DNA from: Lepiota brunneoincarnata | Lineage: Eukaryota > Basidiomycota > Agaricomycetes > Agaricales > Agaricaceae | DNA: 64,000 nucleotides | Direction: 5' to 3' | NCBI GenBank assembly: GCA_023014365.1 | Contig: JAEBUN010000003.1 | Coordinates: 496,001-560,000 of the forward strand | In this document: one piece after another, positions 21,393 through 33,217 of the stretch | Position numbering within the stretch: position 1 is the stretch's first letter | How the letters are laid out: every line of letters begins with the position of its first letter | Position numbers and translations under genes: made by a program | The notes under the pieces: model-generated | What the model was told of the DNA's origin: nothing | Seen by the model: the letters and a program-made list of their open reading frames with translations, nothing else | Database searches by the model: none

Positions 21393-21764
21393 ATGAATAG
21401 TCCAGATCAAGAAGAACAGGAACAACTATTCGACTTTACAAGATAGGTACAGGAGACCACAGACCAGTTACGAGCGCAGGAGTATGAAGATGAAGAAGGG
21501 GAATACTATAACGCCATGCAGGACCTGGCAAGAGAAGCAGGAATGGAGATAACTCTGGAGGATATTCTGGAGTACCCCAAGGATGAAGAGGACAGCCATG
21601 GATCAACCGATCCAGCCTCCAATATGGATGGAAGCACCAAGAGAATGGAGAGCGAGAATGGAGGAGATTCCATGGAGATAGAATTGGGAGAAGGGAACTA
21701 TGAGTCAGAGGAAAGCGATGGAACATCGCACAGCAGTGAGAACAAGGACACTGACTCATTGTAA
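21393..21764 (+). pseudogene. LTR-encoded acidic protein, copy in A 5' LTR
   Basis: The ATG lies at LTR nucleotides 5-7. There are 123 codons ending DTDSL-stop, broken by TAG at 21444-21446 where other copies have Trp. About a third of residues are Asp or Glu. The copies at 28940, 40915, 49817 and 60674 read the same protein. Confidence 0.6.
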
Positions 21765-21895
21765 TATAAATAACAGTAGGATGCCATCAGCTAGGATGCG
21801 CATCATGGTCAAGACTGCAGACGACCAGTAGAACAGCCCAACTACCTATAACGAGTATATAGTGTCTCATAGGTATATAAGGCCTGTACAAGTAG

Positions 21896-21920
21896 AGATT
21901 AAAGCCTTAAGCTTTAATCT
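21896..21920 (+). promoter_or_regulatory. Conserved LTR hairpin downstream of TATA box
   Basis: AGATTAAAGC, loop CTTAA, GCTTTAATCT: a perfect 10-bp stem 15 nt after the TATA box. It is present in all LTRs of this family here, including the minus copies near 40382, 49292 and 60152. It may be at the transcript 5' end or shape the R region; the role is inferred. Confidence 0.55.
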
Positions 21921-22281
21921 TGTTAACAGCAGTCGTTAACCCTCTCTGCCTTAACTTGGCGTGTTCCCTTGTTATCTCATTGAGCGCGATCCACTAAGCT
22001 TTGCAAGGCCAACCGTCTCGGACACCTTGTAGAGTGATTGAAGGCCATCTCCAGTTATCTTTGGATACAGAAGGAGCATGGATCATAACATTAGATTAAA
22101 GCTTCCTTTGGATAACCTCCATCGTACACCCTGTGGTATCAGTACTGCCTTGTTGCTACCCTTCCACACCGGCAGATGATACGCTTTATCGCTATCCAAG
22201 TGCCAACCATATCTGACGACACGCCTTGTCGCTGTCCAGTGATACACCCCCGTAGAGCAGGCCACCATACCCTCTGCACCC

Positions 22282-24126
22282 TTGGTCAGACGCACCAAAA
22301 GCATTGATGGGTCATCCACACCTTTTAGTGTTGATTGGGATAATGCACCCATAAGCGTTGTATACAGGTCATCCACACCTTCAAGCGTCAATTGGGATAA
22401 CACACCTGCAAGCATTGTTTATTCACCTTCACCTTCGACTTCTTCCCTCTACACCCTGTCTACAAACCAAAGCGACCCCCTTGCCACCAACTACGAAGAA
22501 TCTAAGAGTTCTGACTGGTCAACAACCGACTCTGAACCCGACTTCACACCCCCTCCACCACGGACCATAAAAATAAAACAAAACCTATACCCCTCACTCA
22601 TTCACCCTCTGGTTCCACACCGTACCCTACACAACCCACTGAGAGAGTTCAACGTCGAACAGAAGACCCAGGATACCCAGCACCCCCAGCATCAGTTCTT
22701 CAATCCCTACCCAAACAACCACCACCTGAAAGAACTGCCACCTCTACCTGCTCAAAGCTTGGGGAGCCGATTCATAGAACATCTACCCCATCCTCTGGTC
22801 CTCAACCCTCAACAAGTACAAGACCTCACGACAACACTTTGCAACAGGAACCCCCAAGAACATCTTCACCCCTCATATCACCACTTGGATCACCGGTACA
22901 CTCACCACCTTGATCCAGTTCCCCTGTACAATCTGAACCATCTGAAGTTAGCCCCACTACCGGGTCTATTCACACTTCCGACAAGGAATCCACAACCTCT
23001 GACACTAACAATATGGCCTCCTCTGCAAAGATTAATACACCCCCAACCTTTAATGGAGAGACCGACTACTACCGCCTCTGGAAGGATGCAGTACAACTAT
23101 ACATCGATGCAAAGCCTGGCGCCTTTTCCGATGACAAGACCAAGATACAATTCACCCTTTCATACATGTCCACCAGCCCTGCCACAACATGGAGAGGAGC
23201 ATTCTTGGAATCAAACAAGGAACTTGATGGAAGCCAGACCCTTCCAACATGGAAGAAATTCATCGAATGACTCGACACATCCTTTGCCCCAAATAATGTC
23301 CCCGCAGACGCAATGGACAGAATCCGCCACCTCAAACAGAATGGACAATATATCGACAATTACATATCCCAGTTCCAGATCCTTGCCTATCAGGCCGACC
23401 TTGGAGATGGAGTGGCAGGTGGTCAACTATTTCAAGAATGGGCTGGATCACCCCGTCGCAATCAAGACAATTAGCCTCAATCCGGGAAACATACTCAACG
23501 ACTGGTTCAAGCAAGCTCAAACAGCATATCAAATATTACAAACTCAACGTGACTATATGCAAACTCGAGGAGCTCCCTCGTTTCCAATGACTTCACACCC
23601 TTGCTCATTTAAAGGGAAAAGAAATGCTTTTACATGCTGTGTCCCACTCCCCTATCAAGCAACAGACCCTAACATGATGGATATTGACCAACTTGCTGAA
23701 GCAGTCTACAACCTCGACTTTGAGGAAGAGCCAGATCTACTCACCAAGGAAACTGATGAAGACAAGGAAACCGAAGAAGACAGACTCCACCAGTTGGTAC
23801 AGGAATGCACCTGCAAAGCCCTCAACACAATCCTCACAGATGCCCAGAGAAGGGATCTCAAGGAGGAGAGATGCTTCAACTGCCGCAGGACTAGACATTT
23901 TGCCCGCAAATGCCCCACCAAGAAGACAATATATCGCCGATCCAAATTACCCTGCAATTTGGATGCCAGAAACCAGTCAAATGTGATATCCAGAAGAAGA
24001 CAAGCAAGTTACAGGAAGAAGAACTCCCTATACAACATACTAGAAGACACAACTGATGAAGAAGTTGAGGATATTTATGAACACTTTCGCAAACAAATCC
24101 AACCACCCAGATGCCCCTCTGGTTAA
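22282..24126 (+). pseudogene. Element A gag
   Basis: The true frame switches at least twice. 23013 onward reads a capsid-like block (FNGETDYYRLWKDAVQLYID), a TGA at 23268-23270 and DNYISQFQILAYQADLGD. After a shift near 23410 it continues NYFKNGLDHPVAIKTI and ends with the knuckle CFNCRRTRHFARKC (CX2CX4HX4C, about 23873-23914). The N-terminal part is Ser/Pro-rich with a 57-bp tandem duplication (22310-22423). Confidence 0.75.
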
Positions 24127-27100
24127 GGATTTTGCCTAAGGAGACTAGCCACCACGTCTAGCCCTCCACAAAGACCCCCTTCCCTTCACTATCCACACAA
24201 TGATATTAATGTCATAAAACTACAGGAATCATCAGCACGTGTAATACATCTACCCTGTCGAATCCAAAAACACAAAATCACTGAGGAAGGACCCAAAAGC
24301 GTGGAACTACTTGCCCTACTCAACTCAGGAGCAGCAGGAAATTTCATCGACCCTGGAATGATCAGACAACATTCCTTCAAGACAGTACCCCTTGATTGAC
24401 CCATCAAAGTACAAAATGCTGATGGATCCATTAACAAAAATGGGACAGCCACCCATTATACAATTCTTAACTTAATGGTTAACGGAAAGGATATGGAGAT
24501 CAAACCAAAAGTAGTCTCCCTTGGAAGCCCAAGACTCATCCTTGGATTCCCCTGGCTCACAGAACATAACCCAGACATTGACTGGGACGCCAAACAACTA
24601 CGCTGGAGAAATGAACGTTGGGACAACACTATCTACTGAGAGTTCATCCAATCCATGGAGCCCAATTGGATCTACAATGACCAACTCAACCACATCTCCA
24701 CTCTCGAGCCTACTAGCTTTGAAGAAATCAACTTCAAAGCCTCAGCATCACAATTCCTTGCTGTACAACATGGAGAAAAGAAGAATGACAACCCAAGAAA
24801 AGTCGTACCTGCAGAATTCCACAAATACCTCCCAGTATTCAGCAAGAAACAAGCCAAACGATTTCCCCCACAATGACCATGGGATCACAAGATTGAACTC
24901 AAGGAATCATTCAAGCCAATCACTATGAAATCTTACCGACTCTCCCTTAACGAAGAAAAAGAACTTGACACATTCCTCGAAGAAAACCTCCAAAAAGGAT
25001 ACATTCGACCATCCAAATCACCAATGGCCTCACCTTTCTTCTTTGTAGGAAAGAAAGATGGAAAGCTATGCCCCTGTCAAGACTACAGATACCTCAACGA
25101 ACACACTGTCAAGAACGCATACAACCTCCCCCTCATCTCACATATTCTCAATAAACTCCGAGGATCAAGATACTTTACCAAGCTTGACGTACGAGCAGGA
25201 TATAATAACATCTGTATATGCAAAGGAGATGAATGGAAAGGAGCCTTCAGAACACCCTGAGGATTATTCGAACCTATGGTCATGTTTTTTGGAATGTGCA
25301 ACTCCCCAGCAACCTTCCAAACCATGATGGACTCGCTATTCCAAAAACTCATCGATAATGGAGGAGTAATTGTTTACATGGACAACATCCTCATCCATGC
25401 AAAAACAAAACAAGAACTCCAATGACTTACAAGAGAAGTACTCAAGATACTCAAGGACAATGATCTATACCTCAAGACTGAGAAATGCAAATTTGAATGC
25501 CAATGACTCGAATATTTAGGAGTTATCATCACTCCGGACTCAGTCTCAATGGACCCAGCAAAACTCAAAGGCATTGCTGAATGGCCAACATTGACTACCC
25601 CGCGCAATGTACGCAAATTCATAGGATTTTGCAACTTCTACCAGAAGTTTATACATCAATATGCCACATGGGCTAAACCCCTCAATGCTCTAATGTCCAA
25701 AACCAAGAAATTTGAATGGACAGAAGAATGCCAGAACACCTTTGACACCCTCAAGAGAAAATTTCAAAGTGAACCAGTACTAATGGTGCCCGACCGAGAC
25801 AAACCTTTCAAAATTGAATGTGACACATCATTATTTGCATCAGGAGCAGTCCTCCTTCAACACGACAATAAAGGAGTTAAACACCCAGTTGCATACTTCT
25901 CAAAAGGATTTTCACCAGCCAAGCGCAATTATCATTGCTCTGAACAAGAACTCTTCACCATAATCCGAGCACTCAAGGAATGGTGCCACCACATAGAAGG
26001 ATCATCTCACAGGACCATTGTATGGTCAGATCATGACAACCTTCGCCGCTGGAGAAAACCTGAGGATCTCAGTAGAAGACAAGCTCAATGGATTGCCTAC
26101 ATGCAACGATTTGACATCGAAATCCAGCACATCCCTGGAAAGAAAAATGGACCAGCGGATGCTCTCTCAAGACAACCTGACCATGAACCCAAGACAAAGG
26201 ACAACAAACAGATTGTTGCCCTACCCAATAAATTCTTCACTCCAGAACGACCACAGCACATCTGTATTATTGACGACACTACCAAACAGGAAATAAAGGA
26301 ACTGTGGAAAAAGAAGAAACAAACTGACATCACTCAGGAAGACAACTCAGGACACCCACATGTTCATGGAAAGTTATTTATACCTCAAGATCTACATCTC
26401 AGGCGCTGTCTACTACAAAGAGTACATGACTCACCAACCACAGGACACCCTGGAATCGCAGAAACCACTAGAAAACTCCAGGAGTATGCCTATTGGCCTG
26501 GGATGTGATCATTTGTCAAGAACTACGTCCGAGGATGTGGTGCTTGCCAACAATATAAGACCAATCGCCACCCCCTGAAGCCACTGCTTCAACCTATCCC
26601 TGGACCCCATTCCACCTGTCCTTTCTCGAACATTTCAATGGATCTTATCACAGACCTACCCCTGGACAGACCCCATGATTCTATACTGGTCGTGGTCGAC
26701 CAGCTTATGAAGGGGATAATTCTAGAACCTACTGCAAAAACTGCCAATGTGGACAAGATTGCCGAAATTCTTATCAAACAGCTATTCTCTAGATTTGGCC
26801 TTCCTGAAAAGGTTCTCAGTGATCGCAACCCCAGATTCGCCACCAAATCCATGAAAGAATTCTACAAACAACTCGGAATCGAACAAGCACTCTCAACTGC
26901 CTACCACCCACAGACAGACGGACAAACAGAGCGATTCAATCAAGAAATAGAACTATACCTTGGCATCTACTGCTCATCAAACCCGAACAAATGGGCAAAG
27001 GCACTCCCACTCTTGGAATACGTTCACAACTCGAAGACACATGCCAAATGCCAACATACCCCATTTGAACTCCTCTATGGATCAACCCCCATGGGATTCC

Positions 27101-27340
27101 TGACCTCTGAGGAGCCAACAAACATTCCAGCAATAGGAGAGAAGTTTAAATATCTCACCGAGATACGCCAAGAAGCACAAGCTGCACATGAACAAGCCAG
27201 ACTAAAAATGGCTGCAAGATATAACTGACCAGATATCAATCTGAAAGTTGGACAAAAGGTTTGGTTAGACAACCGCAACCTCCCAATTCAGTATGCCTCA
27301 AAGAAACTGGCCCAACACCTGAGAAGGTCCCTTCACCATA
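24127..27340 (+). pseudogene. Element A pol: protease, RT, RNase H, integrase
   Basis: A single frame (about 24127-27228) is interrupted only by eight TGA codons: 24397, 24637, 24874, 25258, 25423, 25504, 26506 and 27226. The domains are a retropepsin with LLNSGAAG where Asp-Ser-Gly is expected (about 24316-24339), RT with [10 protein letters not shown] and YMDN instead of YMDD (25375-25386), RNase H with FKIECD and DALSRQPDH, integrase zinc module CGACQQ, core MDLITDLP, LSDRNPRF and DGQTERFNQE. A frameshift near 27318 follows. Asp to Asn changes at both catalytic sites mean it was dead even without the stops. Confidence 0.88.
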
Positions 27341-27424
27341 ACAAGAAAACTCAGACCTGTTACCTATGAGCTAAAATTACCCATCAAATGGAAGATCCAC
27401 AACAAGTTTCATGCAAACCTCCTA

Positions 27425-27736
27425 ATGCCTGCAGAAGAGAACGACACACATGGGGAATACAACACAGCCCTGCCTCCTGACCTTGTAAATGGAGAAGAAG
27501 AATACAAGGTCGAGTCAATACTGCACCACAGAAAATTCTGGAACAAGCATCAATTCCTAGTCAGATGGAAAGGATACCTTCCCACCAAGGACTCCTGGGA
27601 GCCAGAAGCAAACCTGGAGAACACCAAGGAAATCATTGAAGAATATAAAAGGGTCCACAAACTGGACAACCCCATCAATGACCCAACCACCCAATACTCA
27701 AGCAACCACTCCAGACCTCCCAGAGCCAGACAATGA
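27425..27736 (+). CDS. Element A chromodomain
   Basis: 103 codons ending in TGA. After EEEYKVESILHH comes QFLVRWKGYLPTKDSWEPE and a helical tail, a canonical chromodomain close to that of B (61817-62404). The frame overlaps the start of the next one. Confidence 0.82.
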   Translation: MPAEENDTHGEYNTALPPDLVNGEEEYKVESILHHRKFWNKHQFLVRWKGYLPTKDSWEPEANLENTKEIIEEYKRVHKLDNPINDPTTQYSSNHSRPPRARQ

Positions 27737-28870
27737 TGGACACCTGCTCATCCGGGAAAGAATCATATCCCTGGCGAACTGCATCACAGGAAATAGCCAA
27801 CCTGGCCCTGCCACCGATACCGTTGACAACCAACCAGACAGGACCAACAGTCCTTATATCATCCGGCATACCTTCCTTCCCTCCAATCAACCCAAAATAC
27901 GATCCATCCTTTTACATGAAGTTCCCTTTCATATTACCGGAACCTGTCTTAAACGCAGTCCAGCGATGGTACCCCTGGTCAATACCTGCTGGAAGACATT
28001 TACTGCTCTTCTGTATCACAAGCGCCTCATCCACGACCGAACAACAGAATTCCAAGAACAATGCACCACTATTCTTTCTAGCAGCAACAGAGGAACAGGA
28101 CCGCACTACCATTTCTGCCATGTTATCAACCACTCTCACCAAATTCCCATTTGAGAGTCCAATCCCAAGCCCGAGCAATGGAAGCGGAAGTCAGGACCAC
28201 CCTGTCCTACCTATCGGGACTGCCACCCAACCTCCCAACCCTCCCATGGTGGATACAAATAACCAACCACCAAGTGCTATACAAGTTATATCTGCTTCTA
28301 ATGATGCCCCCACCGGGACTACCACCAACCACCTATCCAACACCAGAACTCGCTGCAATTGCTGCTGTCGATATGGCCATATCAAGGCAGGATGCCCGTG
28401 CTACCAATGTCGATATTGCCAAAAGATTGCCCCCGGCCATTACGAGAAGCACTGCGAAAGAAATCCTTACCAACATCAACCCGCAAGTATGGTACCTGGC
28501 CTGTATTGCCACCCATGAGGAATACCAAGCAGAGCTCAATCCCTCACACGCGAAACCACAAACAACAATATTTGACACATTATTGCAAACACTGAGCAGT
28601 GCCCCACCTCAGCCAGACCCCTCCACACCCAAATTCAAGGTGCCCCTGTCATCATTCCAGCCACCAACACCACCACCACACCTACTGGTAGAAGCCACCG
28701 ATTTTCTGAATCAGTCCTTCAACACACCTGTCACCACTCACTCCAGAGAACCCCTTGTCATTGACCTCACCCAAGACCCACCATCCCCAGGCCACCAAGT
28801 TATTGAAGCAACTCTCCAGAACCCAACCCCTACTACAACTGGGACCCCATCGCCAAATCAAACATCATAG
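27636..28870 (+). pseudogene. Element A 3' frames: zinc-knuckle protein X and overlapping frame Y
   Basis: Equivalent to the overlapping frames X and Y of element B. A one-base insertion near 28080 exchanges them, so X reads 27636-28077 and then 28078-28518 (with CNCCCRYGHIKAGC and CRYCQKIAPGHYEKHC), while Y reads 27733-28077 and 28078-28870 (LVIDLTQDPPSP near its end). Y closes at TAG about 65 bp before the LTR, where B continues into the LTR. Confidence 0.6.
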
Positions 28871-28935
28871 GAGAGCCTGTCAGACTATACTGAGGATATG
28901 TCTGATGAGGACATCAGACCTTACGAAGGGGATAA

Positions 28936-29497
28936 TGTTATGAATAGTCCGGATTGAGAAGAACAGGAACAACTAATCAACTTTACAAGATGGGTACAGG
29001 AGACCACAGACCAGTTACAAGCGCAGGAGTATGAAGATGAAGAAGGGGAATACTATAATGCCATGCAGGATCTGGCAAGAGAAGCAGGAATGGAGATAAC
29101 TCTGGAGGATATTCTGGAGTACCCCGAGGATGAAGAGGACAGCCATGGATCAACCGATCCAGCCTCAAATACAGATGGAAGCACCAAGAGAATGGAGAGC
29201 AAGAATGGAGGAGATTCCATGGAGATAGAATTGGGAGAAGGAGATTATGAGTCAGAGGAAAGCGATGGAACATCACACAGCAGTGAGAACAAGGACACTG
29301 ACTCATTGTAATATAAATAACAGTAGGATGCCATCAGCTAGGATGTGCATCATGGCCAAGACTGCGGACGACCAGTAGAACAGCCCAATTACCTATAACG
29401 AGTATATAGTGTCTCATAGGTATATAAGGCCTGTACAAGTAGAGATTAAAGCCTTAAGCTTTAATCTTGTTAACAGCAGTCGTTAACCCTCTCTGCC
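28936..29497 (+). repeat. Element A 3' LTR, truncated
   Basis: Preceded by the tract AAGGGGATAA. It matches the 5' LTR for 562 bp and then stops at CTCTGCCTT, losing the last 140 bp. The acidic frame (28940-29311) is present with a TGA at 28955-28957 replacing Arg/Gln. Confidence 0.85.
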
Positions 29498-30858
29498 TTC
29501 TGAAGAGTACCATTCATGATCTTGTGGCTGGGAGATTGTCACTGGCTGCACCATTTTTGAAGCAGAAGAAAGCTGACATATCCTACATCTACTCTCAGGT
29601 ATAGGCTTACAATCAATTGATAAAGCAGGCTAACACAAATATCCTAGGCCAACAGCAAACATGCAATTCTGTGTGACTATAAGGATAATTGGGCCACAAA
29701 GGCAATTATAACGCTCCACCTCAAGAGTTTGAGGGACAACCCATCCCTCCCTGACATTGTGGGGGAATAAAATGTCTGGGCTCCCAGCATATTGGTCTAG
29801 TGGTATTACTCAATTCCTAGTCCTATACCCCATGTCCTGAACTCGTATCATTGTAGGTACCCTCAGCACTGTATTTGGTATGTTGCAAGTCCAATTTGCA
29901 AATCAATCTCTCTCTTGTATCACCACTGTTTCTATCATGTTTTATGGAGTTCTCAATATGTTATATCCACTGCAACACTTCATTTCCTGTGTTTAGCTTT
30001 GAATTCAATAATCTATAGCAGATGAGATAGTTAGGCAGAGTGTATTCTGGAATATGTGGCCCCTGGTTTAGCACTGATTTACTGAGTAAGGGTTTATGGC
30101 GTTAAAGGAGATGCCTATGCAAAACTTTGGGGCAAGCACTCAGCTATTGATGGTACACCTACCATTTGCCTTACGCTGTGGTTGTTCTCAATCTCCTCTA
30201 TAACCCAAAGTTCTTCAGCTTCTTCCAAAACTCCTATCACCCTTCTCACAAATGAATTCACCATAAACACTCTGACAACCTGTACTCTCATTACATCGTA
30301 ACGCAAAATTCTCGAGACCGCCTGGAGATGTTGCTTTCATCATCCACCTCATATCCATTGTCATCAACATCACCATTGTCCCTGCCACTGTCATTATCCA
30401 CCTCATACTCATCGTCATCAACATCACCATCCCTGTTGCCCCCATCTTCTCCTTTGTGGTTGCAATCTCCCATGCCCCCCTCGTTGCTACCTCCCTTCCA
30501 TTCATTTTCATTGTTGCTACCACCAAACTCTTGCCCCTCCAAGTGTTCTCCAAGTCCTTCGTTCCTACTGCTGCTCAGATTACCCCCTTCCTCTGGGTCA
30601 TGGGTGTTTTCATGATGGCTATTATCCCCAATACCCCCATCTACTCTCCCTCTGACCCAGCATTGACTTGTACATGATGGCATGACATGTGACTGAAGGA
30701 TTTCTAGACGAAAGAGAAGGTGAAGGTGTTTTCCACTTCACCAGTGCACATATGAATACTCACTAATTTGCGTTTTCCTGACTGTTATTTGGAGTGGTGA
30801 GAATGAGGACATGAGTTATTAAGCTTGTCTAGTTGATGCCACACTTCCAAATTGGTAA
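29498..30858. other. Unassigned, with an imperfect tandem repeat at 30320-30460
   Basis: No recognisable gene. At 30320-30460 a unit containing CATCCACCTCATA and GTCATCAACATCACCA repeats two to three times with changes. On the minus strand it gives an Asp/Asn-rich low-complexity frame, which I do not call a gene. Confidence 0.4.
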
Positions 30859-31104
30859 GTGAGGAGCATCGCCATGTTGCACAAATCTTTTTATGAGTTG
30901 ATTGACCCAGCCAAGCACTCTCAGTACTCTCCCCTCTTCATGTCTGTAACTCTCATCATGGTGTATGGTGTTTCATTTGCCAGCTTCCCATCTATTTTTG
31001 TACACACATTCCTCTGGTTCCACAAGGATACCATCAAGCGCTTTAGGAGAATGTTGAAGGATGAACGAGATGTCATGGAACAAGCACCTTTGAGACTGGA
31101 GTAG
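30859..31104 (+). pseudogene. Oligopeptide transporter (OPT family) fragment
   Basis: An 81-codon frame in which about 60 residues fit OPT transporters: YSPLFMSVTLIMVYGVSFAS, SIFVHTFLWFHKDTIKRF, then LKDERDVMEQ. OPT proteins are proton-coupled peptide importers of about 800 aa in the plasma membrane. Only one transmembrane hairpin survives and no flanking exons were recognised, so this is a relic of a host gene. Confidence 0.65.
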
Positions 31105-31799
31105 AGTACTGCATAAAATTCGGAATATCATGCCAAAACTAATGACTACCTGAATTGATGCTATATTCTCGTGGGCCTGACATATCAATCCAGCACACTT
31201 CCAGACAATCACTTCTATCAGACAGTTGCAACAGGGTTAGTGACAGACCACATTTATCTGAGTGGCCTGCTCCTGCACCCGCTCATGGGCCGCTCAACAA
31301 AAGAGAGTCGCACTTTCCAAAAATATAGGGCACTCAATGGTACCCACATATTGTCCCATATATTTGATCACTTAGACTGAATCTACAGGAAACTCACATG
31401 CCAACTGTGAGAGACTGACCAATTTACTGTATGCAGGAGAATGCATTCAGCTACTTTTGTCAAACTAAATATATCTCTCTACAATCACCTCCTATCCAAT
31501 CTATCCAGTCATGGTTTCTAATTCCACAAACAGATAAATGACGCCTACAGACACAATTAAAATAGTCTAAAATAATGTGCCACGTATATATAGACTCTAC
31601 AAAATATCTAAACAGAAACAATAAATGTATTGTTGTTTTTCATATAAGTGACTTAACACATGAGGCCTGTCCATTCATCAGCACATTTTGAATAAACAGG
31701 GATATTTATGGCACCCTATGTGGGTGTCCTGCATTCCCATAGGTCTCAAGTGAAAGCAATACCAAATATTAACTTATAAATTATATATCTTTTAAGGTC
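31105..31799. other. Unassigned spacer
   Basis: A 69-codon frame at 31171-31380 has no recognisable motif. The rest is AT-rich and featureless. Confidence 0.35.
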
Positions 31800-32995
31800 C
31801 ACTTATCACCTCAGGCAAAGAAGTACTTTTCTATTTGCTGTGCTGAGGAATCAGTACCTGAACTTGAGCTTGTCAAATGGGTTCATACTTGCTGGAGTTC
31901 AATGTATAATCTCCTTGAACGATTACTCCTATTGAAGAAGGTATGTTTTTTTTAATATTTAAATTGAGTGTATTCTGAATCCTGGAACAGGGAGTTTGTA
32001 AATTTATCAAAAATGCAAATAACTCTGGATCAAGATACTTTGGCAGTAAGTAATATTTATTCTACTCATACAAAGTTTTCTCATTTCTATTAGGTTCCTG
32101 CCAGTGTTCAGTCATCATTTTCATCTGCTACTCGTTCATCTATCACTCATGCTCTCCCTGAGCTTGAATATGTGATTGAAAAATGGGAGCATTTGATATT
32201 TCATCCAAGGTTTGCACAGGTTAAGGATGGTATTCAAGCAGGGATAGATAAGCTCAAAAAATGGCATACAACAATTGCTGATACTGATGCTTATTTTATT
32301 TCTCTTGGTATGATTTTATTCATATTCTTGACCTTCTGCTAATAATTATACTAGTGCTTGATCCAAGCTGCAAAATGAAGCATTTTGAAGAAAAGTGGGC
32401 TCCAGCTGATTGTCAAAAAGCAAATGATCAATTCCGAGAAGTGGTGTGTAATATTTGTTGATTTATCTTGACTTTTCTAATGGCTTGGTTCAGTTTAAGG
32501 CATATTATAAGGAACCCAAGCCACAGTTCCAACACTCATCAAATATTTTTTCAGAAGTGGGAACTTCTGCACAAGCTCAAGCAATGCAACAACGATTATC
32601 CCAGGCATCCTTATTTACTCATGATATGTTTCATGAGTTGGATGAGTATTTAGGTGCTGGTATTGAGCCAGTAGAAGATATTATAGCATGGTGGGGAGTG
32701 AGTTATATCTATTTTTTGGCATTAAATATTTTTCTGATTTCTTACCTAGATCAACCATACAAAGTATCCAACCTTGGGTACTATGGCTAGAGACTATCTA
32801 GCCATTCCTGGCTCTTCAGTGTCATCTGAATGGGCTTTCTCTAGTAGCAAACATACTGATACCCTTCCCCACAATTCACTTGAAGGTCCCACCTTTACAG
32901 CTTTACAAATTACAAAAGATGGGTATAAAACTGGACTTCTAGATGGGGGAGTAGAAGCAAAGGAATGGGAGCTCAAGGAATGGAACTTTAATTAG
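31800..32995 (+). pseudogene. hAT transposase C-terminal half, with introns
   Basis: Exon pieces joined over introns at 31941-31990, 32046-32093, 32308-32354, 32444-32493 and 32698-32749 (47-52 nt, all GT...AG) give a protein ending in DIIAWWG, then YPTLGTMARDYLAIPGSSVS, WAFSSS and HNSLEG, the hAT dimerisation region. One join (at 31990) leaves the frame off by one. The N-terminal BED finger and first half were not found. The last codons are at 32993-32995. Confidence 0.78.
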
Positions 32996-33035
32996 TTTAT
33001 TGCCAATACAAACATGTTTATGACATAGTACCAAA

Positions 33036-33188
33036 AGGTTCAAGTTTGAACCTGTTCAAACCCTGAACTGAACCTCCTGAACCAAGTTTGGGGGGTTCAG
33101 TTCAGGTTTGGGTTCAGGTTCAGTAAATCTGAATAGGTTCAGGCTGAGAGGGTGCTGAACCAAACTGAACTGAACTTTGGCACCCCTG
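33036..33188 (+). repeat. hAT right end with subterminal GGTTCAG repeats
   Basis: Many copies of TTCAG, GGTTCAG and CTGAAC in both orientations, ending in TTTGGCACCCCTG, the reverse complement of a typical hAT terminus (CAGGGGTG). The left terminus was not located. Confidence 0.55.
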
Positions 33189-33217
33189 CTCACAATGCCT
33201 GTAGAATGAACACTTGT

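Larger units (their letters stand above)
21389..22090 (+). repeat. Element A 5' LTR
   Basis: 702 bp, TGTTATGA...TCATAACA. From its fifth base it contains an acidic reading frame (21393-21764), then a TATA box (GTATATAA, 21873-21880) and a hairpin (21896-21920). Confidence 0.9.
21389..29497 (+). mobile_element. Ty3/gypsy element A, decayed sibling of element B
   Basis: 5' LTR 21389-22090, gag, protease, RT, RNase H, integrase, chromodomain, zinc-knuckle 3' frames, polypurine tract and a 3' LTR cut off at 29497. It matches element B (59981-64000, minus strand) along pol. Most differences are at sites that are CpG in B. Because the 3' LTR is truncated no target duplication can be read; the left flank is CCCTC. 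Confidence 0.9.

Noticed and set aside
24127..27228. TGA read as tryptophan (an altered code) in element A
   Set aside because: At positions that can be compared with element B the original is Arg CGA, not Trp, and intact frames in the window use TGA as a normal stop.
30328..30683. Ser/Pro-rich (+) and Asp-rich (-) ORFs
   Set aside because: Both come from an imperfect tandem repeat of low complexity; no start context or homology.
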